The position numbers and the translations under genes were made by a program. Positions 42,915-54,804 of a stretch of DNA of 64,000 nucleotides are shown here, piece by piece. This DNA comes from Mantamonas sphyraenae (taxonomy: Eukaryota > CRuMs > Mantamonadidae). The notes below the pieces were generated by a model. The model saw only the letters and a program-made list of their open reading frames with translations, did not search any database and was not told the origin of the DNA. Position 1 is the stretch's first letter. Each line of letters begins with the position of its first letter. The stretch lies in the NCBI GenBank assembly GCA_026936335.1, contig JAPMXV010000046.1:248001-312000 (forward strand), written 5' to 3'.

Positions 42915-45900
42915 TCAAAAGTAAGCAGGAGGTGCATCGCTCTTGCCCGCGTTCTGCTGAGGAGGAGGCGGGGCGTCGTAGGCAGGAGCTGGATCGCTGC
43001 TGGGCGAATACTGCGGCGCCATGCCCACGACAGGTTGGCCGTACTGCTGCATGGGCGGCTGTCCATATTGAATAGCCGGCTGCCCGTACTGCATGCCTGG
43101 CTGGCCATACTGGATGGGCTGCTGCATGCCTCCCGATGGTTGGTACACAAAGTGCGACGCATCCATGCCACCATACCCATACATGTCCAGGTTAAACTGC
43201 TGTTGCTGCTGCTGTTGTGGCTGTTGTGGCGGGGCGTCCTGCGAGATGGCCTTCATCTCCATAGCCTCGCCTCCGCCGCCGCCGCCGACACTACCGCTTG
43301 CACCGCCTGCCACCATGATGTTGTGGCTGGCCGGCTCGTCCACGCTCCTCACATAGCCTCCAGAGCCACCTGTTCCTCTGTTGTTGTTGTTGCTGTTGTT
43401 GTTGTTGTTGTTGTTGTTGTTGAACATGGAAGCCAGCGGGCCTCGTCCACGCTTGCCGTTCACGATACACATCACGGCAGCAAACATGCCCACGCCAATG
43501 CCCAGGCCAGACACAAGACCGGCTACTTCTCCAGGTGTCAGGTTGCCTGGTTGCACGTTGATGGGTTTGCCTGAGGGTGTGGGGGTTGTGGTGGGTTCGG
43601 TGTTTGGTGTGCCGTAGTACGCACGCATGAGTGTGGCTGACGGCGAATCATCGCCGCTGACACTGCTCGTCAATGCACCCATGTTGACTGTGTACGAGTC
43701 CATGTAGCTTGCCCCGGTTCGAATCGACAGGCTCACGGTGACGTCACCCGTGACGGCGGACTTGTCCGAGGTGAGAAAGGTGCCTGGGTAGACGTTGTAC
43801 GAGGTGAATCCCGGGAAAATCACGTCCTGCACCTGGCTGACGGTTCGCCCAGGCACCGCCGGCGTGGCCACGGTAATGGTGCGCACGCCGCCAACGTTGC
43901 GCGGTGCGTGCGCCAAGTCCAGTGTGGCCACACGGCCACGATGCAGACGGATGTTGGCCACAAAGTTGGACTGCGTCACCGTGGACCACGCCACAGTGAT
44001 GGGCAGGGCCACATCGGGACGGATGCGGAAGCGCAGGAAGCGCGGGGTGCCGTCGGCCGCGGTGTGGTTGTTTGCCATCAGGGTGGCACATGTGACGTCG
44101 TACAGCTGGCTCATGGTCGACGATTCGTTGTCCACCCGCACACTTTGCATCTGCGGCCAGACAAAGGGACCCGTCACGGTGCCGTTGCTCCCTTCCTTGA
44201 CCCAGTACTCCACCAACACGCCGTTGGCCGCGGTGGCAGTGGTGCCCAGGTAGGACGGCGTGTGCCAAAACGCAAGCTGCAACCCTTGGCTGGCAGGCAC
44301 AAAGTCGGACAAGGGCCACACTGTCTCCGAGGCGTACAGCGCCTGGAAGTACGAGGCCGCCCACGACAGGTAGTATCGTGCCAACGAGTACGAGGCATCC
44401 ATCCAGTAGGGCTTCACCGTCTCACGCAAGTCGTGTTCGTAGGCCATGGGCAGGTGCGACCACACCTGGAATGCCTCGCGTGTGTTTGCATACGTGCCCG
44501 CACGTGTGATTTCGTACACGTCCAGCTGCGTGTCCTGCAGAAACACATTCACGTCCCACACTCCCGGCGGCAACGGTTCGGGCAGTTTGCACCGCTCCGT
44601 GTTGCCCGACGAGCTGCACGCCAACGGTCCATACGGACCCACGTACACCAATCGCCCATATCCCGACGACGCCACCAGCGCCAACACGATGTTGTCACGT
44701 GTGCTTGTGCTGGTCCCACCCGTCACGTGGGTGCTCTGCGACGATGCCAACGTGGGCTTGCTGCCATACGCGCTGAATCCCGACCAGGCCGTTGAACCAA
44801 TGCGGATCACCACTTGTGTGCGTGCCACCGCCGCCACCGTCACGCCACCGTCCAGCGACAGCGACACGTTGACGTTGCCTGCGGTGCTACGCGACGGCAG
44901 ACGGAAGGGAGTGGTGCGTGCAAGGGCAGGGTCGTCTGCGTTGAGCAGGGTCACCGGGATGGTGGGTGCCCCGTCGCTCTCCCAGCCCACGCGTGCTTCC
45001 AAGTGCACAGCCTGGCTTGCCACCGGCACAATGGGTTGCGAAAACAGCAGAAACAGCTCCTGCTGGCCGCCTGTGGCCACAAAGGAGGGAAAGGTGCTGC
45101 CCATCGCGTTCAGACCCGCGTTGGGATCCGTGATGGTGCCCTGCAGAGTCAGGTCGTCAAAGGCATAGTGGTCAAATGTGCTTCCCGAGAACGACGTCTG
45201 CTCAATCTCCCAGTAGCCTGGCTGCGACGACGTGTACGAGTGGGTGGCAAACGTAAACGCAGCCGCACGTTGCGAAGTGTAGCCGTACGACGTCGAGTAC
45301 AGCGTGGAGCCCAACTCGGTGCGAAAGCGAACGAAAAACACTTCGCCCGTGTCCGGCCGCTCGCAGGACGACGAGGAACCGCCCGCACGGAACCAGAAGG
45401 AAAACGTATACTGGTCCGCCGCCAGCAACACGGTGCGCAAGCGTCGACTCATCCCTTCAAACTTCCACGCGTACGTGCCCACCTTTGCACCGCAGGTGTT
45501 GGATCGCGTGCCCCGCAGGCTGCTGCTCTGGATCCACGGTTCGTACGTACCGGCCACGGCAAACGTCTCCGGCGTGAAGGGACCCGTCATCGGTGCGCCG
45601 TCCAAGGAGTCCGACGAGCCGCGACGACGCAAGGTCACAGGCAGATGCACCACAAGGGTGTTGTTGCGGCCGCCGTTGACAAACAGCACCAGGGTGCCAT
45701 TGGCCCACAGAATCTCCACCTCGGGCATGTACACCCCAGCTGGCAGATCGCTCGGCAGCGTGCATGTCACCGTGTATGCGTCCACCACAGTGGCATTGGC
45801 ACACTCGCGTCCGTCGTCCATTGCCACGGCCACCAAGGAAGAAGATGCCGAGCCGCCGGCTGCGAGGAAGCGGCCTTGTTCGTCGCGCAGGCGCAACTCG

Positions 45901-48900
45901 GCGCCAGAAGTGCCTTGCACCAACACACGGCTGACACTGGCACCCACACCCACGCTGGTGTGGTTGAGAAAGACATCTGGCACGGGTTTGCTCACGTGCA
46001 CCTTGAAGCGACGGTACGCGGTGGTGGTGGCGTTGGCACTGGCCACTGGCACCACCAACCCCACCCAGGGCACCATGTTGTTGTGTGGCACACGCACCAC
46101 CTGTGCCCCAATTGCTCCGTTGGCACCGGCCTGTACACGCACGCTGTTGGCTCCGTTGACCGCAGGCAACGCTGAGGGCTGAGTGGCAAGCCACATCTCC
46201 ACGTGGCCTTCCACACGCAGCGCTGCCACGCGTGTGACGCCAGCAATGCGCACATACGTGCCCTGGCCCGTGCCCACCACGCGGCCGTCGACGACGCCCT
46301 CCAGCGATTCCGTGTCACCGCGTACAAAGTCGTTGGCGTTCACCGTTTCGGTCAGATCGCGTTGCACCTGCAGAGTGCGCTCCGGTGCGCTGTACTGCAC
46401 GCCGTTGGGTGCATACGACACGGCATACGTCAGTGGCATGTAACGGGTGCCGTCCACACAGGCCACACAGCGCATGGGGAATGCCGACGGCGGCGGCGAC
46501 GACATCGACGCAAGCGTGCGGCTTTCCCACTCGCCTGTGCTGCGACGCATCAGCGTCACCGTGCCTGTCAAAGGCTGTCCGCTTGCCCATGCACTAAAGC
46601 CCAGGTCAGCAGAGGCAGAGGCGTCGATCCATGCCTCTTGGCAGGCGGACGACGGAATCAGTGCTCGGATGGCAGCGTTGACGTCGGCGCCGTCGATGGC
46701 CGCAACCACTTCGCCCGCCGTGGCGTTGCACATCGCTGTGGCGTCGGCCACACTGGTCACGTTGCCTTCAGACACAGCCACACGCAAGCACAGGCCGTCG
46801 TACAGCGTGCCGCCTGCGGGACAGCCGTGCGTGCCGCCAATTGCGCCAAAGATGCGGCTGTTCAGAGAGGACGTGGCTTCGGTGACACTCAACGACGTGC
46901 CGTTGACGCCTGCAGCAAATGGCACTTTGTCCAATGTCGTTGCAGTTTGGTTGGCGGTGTCCGACGCACGCCAGCGCAGGATGGATGCGGTGCCGTACGC
47001 ATTCAGATTCGACCCACGCACGGTCAGCACGCCGGTGGCGTCGGAAAACACCACGCGCGGCTCCACACTGTCCACCACAGGTGCGGTATACACGAGAAAG
47101 GTCGATTGGGCAGCCACGCCGCCACTCTGGCCTCCATTGAGAGACAACACGACCTCGGTGCTGCCCAGGGGCATGCCCGAAGGCGTGCTGACGGCCGCCA
47201 AAGTCAGCGTGGCACTGTTGACGTCGTACGAGAGCACACTCGTGGGCAAGTTGTGTCCGGCGAGCGAGACCACAGGCACAAGGTGGGTCAGGTCGAACGA
47301 GGCGCCCAGGTGCACCACCGCACGCACATGCAGCACCGTGCCACCTGTGCTGGGTCCAGCCAACGCAGCAGAGGCTGTGGCTGCCGAAATGTGAACTGAG
47401 CGCAGGTCGTACACAGTGATGCTGGGGGAGCCCGCTGCCAGGCGCAGGCCAACCACGGATTCGTTCACGTACAGCGAGACGGGAGTGCGACCCAAGGGCA
47501 AAGGCACGGCGGGCATGTCTGCACACTGCACCGCGGTGCCGTTGATGTATGCTGCGTTGGCACAGGACACCTGGTTGTTGAAAAGGATGGTGGCGGGTGT
47601 GGCATCGTTGCTCAGACCCGTGCCAAACAGCGTCAGGGGGCCACCCTTTGTGCTGGGCATGGCCGGAGGCCACACACGCACCACACTGGCCGTGGCACTC
47701 GTCACCGGCTGCACAGACACAGACAGCACACAGGTATCGTATGCAGGCGCCGTGCTCGTCGATCCGGACACGGCAACACTCACGTACGACGACGACAGTG
47801 ACAACGATGGTGCCAGAGTCACGGAAGCACCGTCGCCTGTGAGGGAATACACAGACGCAGAGGCAGCCACGTCGGCGGCAGTTGCGTCGCGCACGCGAGG
47901 CACATGCTCCACGTCGACGACGGATGCGTTGAGCACCGCGCCAATGGATGTGTTTGTGCACTGCAGCGAGATGGAAGTGTTGAAGGCACGCGTGACCAAC
48001 GTGCTTTCCATGGCCAGCACCACAGGCGTGTCACGAACGGCAAACACCAACGGCGTGCCAGGGTTCACCCACAACGGCGCCGTCACGTCCACACTCGTGT
48101 TTGTGTCGGGCACCTTGAACCCTACGCCGTCCAGAGATACACGCGGCACTCCATACACTCTTTGGTCCAACACCACCTGTTGGCACGCGGCACATGCGTC
48201 CGGAAGGGCGGCATCGGCCGTCGCAAAACGCCACTTGCCGTCACTCTGCGACACGTACACATCGCCGTTGGCCGGCGTACTCACTCCTGTGGCAAAGTTG
48301 GTGTACGCCAGAGTGGCGTTGGAGATGTACCACGAGGCGTTGGTCGCCGGGGCACGCACACGCAATCCAATCCACGCGGAGGTGTTGCGGCATTCGGGCA
48401 GGCTGCCAAGTTGCGAGATCAACTCTGTGGTTTGTTGGTCCACGCTGAGGGTGGCCAGGCGGAAGGCGGTGCCCACGGATTGTTGGCATGCGGCGTCCGC
48501 CTGTGCCTGTGATCGTGTTCCTGGGCCCAGCACACGCGTGTCGATACTTCGCATGCTACCGCGTGCCATACCGGGCAGACGCACGATGGCGCTGGTGAAC
48601 GAGTCGACCTGGGCCACAAAGGTGCGTGTGCCGATGCGCACGTAGGTGTTTCCTTGCACAAATCCGCTGCCAGACAGAGCGATCCGCACGTCGTTTGTGT
48701 CCCACACCGACGTGTTCACAGACACGCCCGTGACCTGCGGCGAGGCAGAAATATTCAACGGCGTGCTGCGATCCACCTGCAACCAGGACTGGCCGTTGTC
48801 CAGACTCAGCTCCAGTGTGTAGCTGCCAACTGGCATGGCCGGCGTGTTGGTTTGCACTTCCACCTCGTTGTGCGCGCCGCCTGAGACCAGGCCGGTCACC

Positions 48901-50318
48901 GAAGACGTCACTGGCGTAAAGGTGCCGTCTGCAACCTTTGTGTATCGCATCATCGCCTGTGGCACCACCTGGGTGGCCCACGAAGCGACGTCGCCGCCAG
49001 TCACTTCCAGAGCAAGACGCACACGCAGCTGCGACCCACCCAGCGTTTCGTGAAACACGGGATTCTTCAACACCGCCGCCGCCGCTGGCTCGAAGCGCAT
49101 GTCGTCCACAGCCCAATTGTCAAACGTGGGTCCCGAATAGAACGGCTGTCGGAAGCGAAACTGAAACAGTCCCGAGGCCGGGGCCGTGAATGTAAACGCA
49201 AAGGACGTAAACGCGGCAGGAGACGACGCATAATCCCAGCGTCGCAACACCTGAGGTGCCGTGCTTGATCCGTCCAGGCCCGTGAGCACCTCGAAAACCA
49301 GGTCGTCGCCGAGATCCGGCTGTTCGCACGTACCCAGCCCTCCACCACGAATGACATAGCCTGAGAAGCGGATGGTTGTGTTGAACAGCATGGCGTACGG
49401 CTGCGTGAGCAGCGATCGGTCGTACAGCTGAAATACAAGCGCAGCAGGCGACGACTCGAAGCCGCAAGCGGTGGAGTTTGTGGCCGAGTTGGTGAGATCG
49501 TATTGCCACAAGTCGCTTCGCTGCACGGAAAAGTCGTCCGTCTGCGAGCCTGTGGTTGTGCGTGTGATGGAATAGTGTGCGGGTGTACAAAGGAACACGG
49601 TAGGGTGAACGATGATGTCAGCCTGGGCTTGCTCTGACACTCGTGTGAGCGAGAAACGGTGGTTTACCTGAAGAGGGGCTCAGCACGGGCACGGACGAGA
49701 CATTCAAGAAAGCCAGATGGCTGACGTTGAGCTGGAGCACACGCACAGACACAGTGGTGGGGATGTTGATCACACACGTGTACTGCGTTGCTCCCGTTTT
49801 TGTCAGCTGGTTGCAGGGCATGTTGTCCAGCTTGACCTGCACGAAAATTCGGAGTGCGAAGCGAGTTTGCCAATTTGGTCCGTGAGAAGCACGGAAACAG
49901 GCGTCGCGAACCGGTGTCAGTGCCAGGGCTCCGGCACAGGGGCAACCTGCCCCTACTTGCATACACTCATGGACCCTCTTCAGCAGGCAGACGTCACACA
50001 CAGGCTGTGTGCACGCCAGCAACCGTCGCGACGACTGGCTGGGAGCCGGAACTCACCTCCGAAGCACTCAGAGTGCCTCCTGAGGACACACCATCGATCA
50101 CCAGTGTGTTTGCTGTACATAGTGGGGGGGGGTGTGTGAAAAGCGGGGAGAGGGAGAGTGTGAGTGACACAGGACGTGTGGACACTGTTTAGACGGGACG
50201 TCCGTGGCGCACGTCACGTACCCCTGCCCAGCAACACCACAGACGGTGTCACTGTCACAGCCGCAAGCGTCAGGTGCATGGTGCACGCAAACGCAAACAG
50301 AATCAATGGCAGACGCAT
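42915..50318 (-). CDS. Giant type I surface protein with reelin-like, C-type-lectin-like and IPT/TIG-like modules
   Basis: Exons in transcript order 50318-50222, 50112-50057, 49836-49668 and 49633-42915 give 2,346 residues. Signal peptide: MRLPLILFAFACT. Two regions follow the reelin-subrepeat pattern (ACGF...GTCEQPD...YSGPTFDNWAVDDM at ~140-290, and TCGAK...SSCERPD...FSGSTFDHYAFDDL in the middle). Two C-type-lectin-like stretches contain AWIGL and AWIDA. IPT/TIG-like units include GPLTLFGTGLSNDA and GVLTVRGSNL. One TM (~2143-2165) leads to a 181-residue tail with poly-Asn, poly-Gln, four YGQP repeats and a final PPAY, a potential WW-domain ligand. Role in adhesion or prey/matrix recognition is inferred. 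The third intron would be only 34 nt. Confidence 0.85.
43381..43422 (-). repeat. AAC trinucleotide repeat (poly-Asn in the surface-protein tail)
   Basis: On the + strand this is a GTT run with one GCT interruption. It encodes an N-rich stretch just inside the membrane. Confidence 0.9.
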
Positions 50319-50417
50319 GTTGTTGGTCAGCCAGTTGAGGAAACTTTGCCAACGGGAACGCAGGTGGCTCCGCTCCGCGGCAGCCATCCGAATCAAAAAG
50401 AGAGAGGCACACTCGCC

Positions 50418-51091
50418 ATGGGAGCAGACGGAGGAAGCGTACCTAAGCGACATGAAATTGTAAAACGAAAGCAAAGGGGCGAGGAGATGGACGAGGGCGA
50501 GAAGCGGCGCGTGCGCTGGTCGTTCTGCGCGCTTTCCGGCGCACCTCTGGACGTGCAACACATGGTGGCGTGTGCCCATGGCAATCTGTATAACAAACTG
50601 GCACTCCTCGACGCCATTGTCAGCAAAGACCCTGTGCTCCAGGAGGACGGGCTCACACACATTCGCGGCAGCAAGGACGTCTTTGACATTGCTGCCAACG
50701 TCAACACAAACGCCGCAAGCAGCAGCAGCGGATCACACGGTGGCAGCAAGGACACAGACACACAAGGGGATAAAGCACCCGAGTTTGTGTGTCCGGTGAC
50801 GTCGAAACATCTGAACGGAAGCGCCACCGTGGTTGCGCTGCGTTCCTGCGGCTGCTGGTTCCTTGCCTCTGCCCTGAGCATGATCAGTGGCACCCATTGT
50901 CCCGTGTGCAGCCAGGAGTACCGTGAATACGATGTCGTCGTCCTCAATCCCAACGAAACCGAGCTTCAGCAGAACAAAGAGCACGCCGCCGCTTGGAAAG
51001 CCGCTCGCAAGGCTGCCAAGAAGGCCAAAAAGAGCAGCAAGAGCAGTGACACGAACAACAGCAGCAGCAGATCGACGACAGAATCCACCAC

Positions 51092-51129
<38 letters not shown>

Positions 51130-51404
51130 CAACAACTACAACAACCAGCACGGCAGTAAGGAAACGCAAAGGGAGGTCAGACGAGCACACAAGTGCACAG
51201 GCAGGCAAGGAGACAAAACGCAGCCGTGTGGCCACCATCCAAATGGACAGTGTGTCTCGGGCCATTGAGGAAGAGGCCCGAGCCAAGGTGGAGGCCAGCT
51301 CGGCTGCGTTGCAGCGCTTGTTCCGCAAGGACAAGGACAAGGATGGCAAGAGTGGCAGCAGCGGAAGTTCAAACTCCTTCATTGCCACCACCGGCGGTGT
51401 TTGA
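50418..51404 (+). CDS. RTF2: RTF2 (replication termination factor 2 homologue)
   Basis: Single exon of 328 residues. The start MGADGGSVPKRHEIVK is the conserved RTF2 N-terminus and fixes the ATG. Two zinc/RING-like half-modules follow: CALSGAPL...VACAHGNLYNKLAL and FVCPVTSKHLNG...LRSCGCWFLASAL...HCPVCSQEY. The C-terminal ~120 residues are low complexity, K/A-rich, with a serine run encoded by AGC repeats at 51096-51130. RTF2 proteins act at stalled replication forks and are removed by proteasome shuttles in animals. In some lineages they are linked to splicing. It is divergent from the surface-protein gene (100 bp) and converges on SPT2 (13 bp). Confidence 0.92.
51096..51130 (+). repeat. AGC trinucleotide repeat (poly-Ser in RTF2)
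   Basis: Nearly uninterrupted AGC units in the low-complexity C-terminal region of RTF2. Confidence 0.9.
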
Positions 51405-51417
51405 CCCAACCGACAGT

Positions 51418-52650
51418 CTACTTCTTCCCTCGCCGCCTTCGTGCTCGCTCTCTCTCCTCCTCTTCCCGGATGCGTTGCAATTCACGAGCATCTGTGCGTT
51501 TGGCAATCACCAAACTGCGCAGTTCCTCACGCTCTGCGTCTGCAAACGACGTCTCCTGGATGTCATCGTCGCCGTCGCCGCCGTCTCCTGCAACCTGCTG
51601 CAGATGCGACCTGTCACCAAACACCCGTGCCATCACACTGCCCACATCCTTCTCCTCGTCTGAATCCGAATCCGAATCTCCAAACTCAAACATGGATGGG
51701 TCCACCTCATCGCTGCTTGTGGGCGTCTGCTCCACACGCTGTCGCTTCGCCTCAGGCTCCACAATACCACTCGCCTTTGTTCCCTGGCTTGTCGTCCCTA
51801 CCTGTCTGTTCGTTGTCATGTCTTGCTTCCTCTCCTGCTTCAGCATCCCTTGCTGTCGTGGTTGTTGTGTGCCCTGGTCCCGATCACGCTTGCCCGCCTG
51901 CTGCTCCCTCTGTTCCTGTTGCTGCTTCTGTTTCTTCCGCTTCACCCTCATTTGCTCCATTCGTGCGTTTTCCACAGCCTGCTTCTTCCTCTCTTCCGCC
52001 TGTGCTGCTTCCCGAGCCTCTCGTTCCTTCTGCCTTGCCTCTTCTCGTTCCTTGACCCTGCGGGCCTTGATCAGCTGCTTCTTGCGCTCCAACTTGTCTG
52101 CCAGACTCTCGCCCTTCTTGGCCACACGCAGCACAGACAGCGCCTTGGCTTGTGGATCCCGAGCCTTCTGACGGCCCTTGGCACGCGCCGCCGCTCGCTT
52201 CTTCTCCAAGGCCTCCTGCAGCGCCTTTTTCTTCTCTTCTGCCGCCGCAATCGACACTTGCGTCAGTGCCACTGCATTGACGTCGATATCAGACCGCTTC
52301 ACCAGCGCCTCCCGTTCCTCCAGGTCCACAAACGCCTTGCGACTTGCACGACGCTGGTCTTGCGCCAATTTTTCACGCATAAACTCTCGGAATGAGCTTC
52401 CCATGCCCCCTCCTGCGGCATTTCCACCTCCAACACCCGTTGTTTGCTTCTTCTCGTCTAAACTCCGCTTCATGGTCGCCTTGAGCTGCCGCAGGTTGCT
52501 CGTCTCCTTCGGCGCTTGCTTCATCGACACCGCCTTGACCAGGTAGGCGTTGTCACGTGCTTTGGGCACCATCGATCCTACCCTGGCAGCCTCTGCCGCC
52601 TTGGCCTTGGCTTCCAACTGCGCTTGACGCCAACGCTGAGTCTGGTCCAT
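51418..52650 (-). CDS. SPT2-domain chromatin protein
   Basis: Single exon, 410 residues from the ATG at 52650 (MDQTQRWRQAQLE). An in-frame ATG at 52707 lies 8 bp after the kelch stop and would add 19 residues. The protein is mostly charged: long K/R/E/Q helices in the middle, then an acidic stretch. The last ~75 residues fit the SPT2 C-terminal histone-binding module: VMARVFGD, an acidic gap, DIQETSFADAEREELRS and a closing E/R helix. SPT2 proteins bind H3-H4 and act in transcription-coupled nucleosome recycling. Assignment rests on this C-terminal pattern; a generic coiled-coil nuclear protein is the alternative. Confidence 0.75.
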   Translation of the reverse strand: MDQTQRWRQAQLEAKAKAAEAARVGSMVPKARDNAYLVKAVSMKQAPKETSNLRQLKATMKRSLDEKKQTTGVGGGNAAGGGMGSSFREFMREKLAQDQRRASRKAFVDLEEREALVKRSDIDVNAVALTQVSIAAAEEKKKALQEALEKKRAAARAKGRQKARDPQAKALSVLRVAKKGESLADKLERKKQLIKARRVKEREEARQKEREAREAAQAEERKKQAVENARMEQMRVKRKKQKQQQEQREQQAGKRDRDQGTQQPRQQGMLKQERKQDMTTNRQVGTTSQGTKASGIVEPEAKRQRVEQTPTSSDEVDPSMFEFGDSDSDSDEEKDVGSVMARVFGDRSHLQQVAGDGGDGDDDIQETSFADAEREELRSLVIAKRTDARELQRIREEEERERARRRRGKK

Positions 52651-52715
52651 GGAGGTGTTGGGCCGGGGAGGGGAGACACGGCCCGATTGCTCTTCATTGC
52701 ATGACACCCATCCTC

Positions 52716-54701
52716 CTACACCTCCTCCTCGTCCACGGGATCGCTGTCGGTCACTTCATCGGGTTCGTTGTCACTGCTGCTTGCTTGAGATGCGTTTGCG
52801 CTGGATGTGCTCGTGGTGGTGGTGGTTGTGCTTGTGGCGGGTGCAGTCGCTGTGGTTGCTGTCGACGATGTTGGCTGCTCGGCACTCCGGACAGCTGTGT
52901 TCATACGCCCCACCATGGCCATGGCGTCGTTCATGCGCGTGACGACACCACTCCCGGCCTGCCTGCCAATTCGATCCTGTTCCATGATCGCTCGCGCGAG
53001 CCTGCGCCTCTTGGCGGCCTGCATCAAGGTTTCACCCTTGTGTCGTGTGCCATCGCTGCTGCTGCTGTCGTCATCGTCGTTTTCTTCCACCACTTCTGCG
53101 TCCTCCCACTCGCCATCGTCCTCCATCGTCGTGCGGCTGCGCTTGCGCGTGTACAACGACCGCCCGCGATCCTTCAGGTGGTGGTCGTTCAGGTACAAAG
53201 TGCCCAGGTGTTCGATGATGCGCTTGAGAATCATGCGCGGCAGGTCGAACCATCGAAAGTCCATCTCGTCATCCACCTCGTACAACGGTTCGTCGTTCTC
53301 GTCCAGATGCGACAGCATGAGCAGAGTGAACACCTCGTCACGCATCTGCACGGGCCAGCGCATGTGGTTGGCTGCACTCCACTTGAACACAGGCAAGTCA
53401 AGGCGGTGGATGTCGTTCGTCCCCTTCAGATTTCGAGTTGCCGCCTGGCCCCCAAAGTAGTAGATGGCTGCGCCTGCGTGTTCGGTGCCCACCAAGCACG
53501 CCGTGTGGAAACGACGTGCTGGCAACGAGCCCTGGATCTGATCCACCTTGGTCCACACGCGCGTGCGCAGATTGCAACAGTACAGGCCCGACTCGCATCC
53601 ACTCCAGGAGCTGCATCCGCCGTGCACAAACAGCAAATCACCTACCAGGGCACTTGCGTGGCCACTCAGCCTGGGCGGCAACGAACCTGTGCCACGCACG
53701 CTTGCATGCCACCGCTTGGCACGCAGGTCGTACAGATTCAGGTTGCAATCCACGGGCGGCCATCCACCGCCCACCACAAGCAGGTACGGCTTTCCGTTGC
53801 GTGTGTAACCATGAAGTCCCGCGTGGTTCCTCCTCACCGGCCCATACTGCAGCGAGGTGCCAAGCTGCTCCAGCCGCCACTCTCGTTCTCCTGTACGGTC
53901 CATCCGCCACAGTTCCCGCGTGTTGGTCCGTGTGTACCCTCCAAATATATAGATTGATCCCTGAAACTCCACCATCGCCAGTCCTGAGGGGGTGGGGGCT
54001 CTGTGTGTCAGCCAGACTCGTCACGAGCGAAAGAGAGAGAACCAGCGCGCTTTCCGTCGGCCCCTCACCACACACACCGACACACACACACACATGCAAT
54101 CACTCCCAACATGTACACTGTGCTCATTTCTGCCTGGCAAACCCAAAGCAACGAGTGCATGCACCCTCTCACCCTTGCCATCGCCCGCGGACACTCTGTC
54201 GCGCCAAAATCTCGCCCGCGTTCCTGACGTCAACTTACCCCGGCGTTTCTCGAGCATATTGCCGTCCATGAGATGCACTGTGTGCTTCTCCCACTCCATC
54301 TCCTTCAGGTTCAGAAAGCAAAAGTCCTCGCGGCCCAGCGTGCTGGGCTCCGGGAGCGTGAAACGGTGAACGCCGCCAAACAAAACCATGTACTCGTCCA
54401 GAATCGCTGCGCCGTGGTCCGAGCGGCCCTCCGGCGAAAATTGGTCACCGGTCGGGTGGTGTTGCGTCCACTCGTTGCTCACCACGTCGTACACGTCCAA
54501 GTGGTCCAGCTCGTTCTCCGAGTCGCTAAATCCGCCGTAGATCACCAGTTTCGTCCCGCCGTACACACACATCGTCTGGTCGTGTCGCGCATGAGGCTTC
54601 CTGCCCACAGGTTCCCACTGCGCCACATTCATCTTTTGCCAACGTGCGTACGCACGTGACGACGGCGCGTGCACCATTGGCGCATGGTTGAATGTGGCCA
54701 T
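52716..54701 (-). CDS. Kelch-repeat beta-propeller protein
   Basis: Exons 54701-54239 and 53983-52716 (255 nt intron) give 576 residues from the ATG at 54701; the ATG at 54746 would add 15. About five to six kelch repeats are visible: LVIYGGFSDSEN, YMVLFGGVHRF, IYIFGGYTR, YLLVVGGGWPP, LLFVHGGCSSW and IYYFGGQAAT, each with the GG doublet and following W. A helical segment follows (DFRWFDLPRMILKRIIEHL), then an acidic, serine/threonine-rich tail. No F-box, BTB or other partner domain is visible, so substrate adaptor function is only one option. The ATG lies 104 bp from the preceding isomerase gene's stop. Confidence 0.83.
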
Positions 54702-54804
54702 TCCCGTTCTTTCTGCTGGGTGAGGAAGCGCAAGTGTCGAGTCCATTTCTTCCCGTGGAACCCCTCTCTCTCTCCCCCTCTCTCCCTCTGCACACACCAA
54801 TCCA

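Noticed and set aside
43030-43430. CRISPR-like tandem repeats
   Set aside because: The repeats are coding (YGQP, poly-Gln and poly-Asn) in a eukaryotic gene, with no spacer structure.
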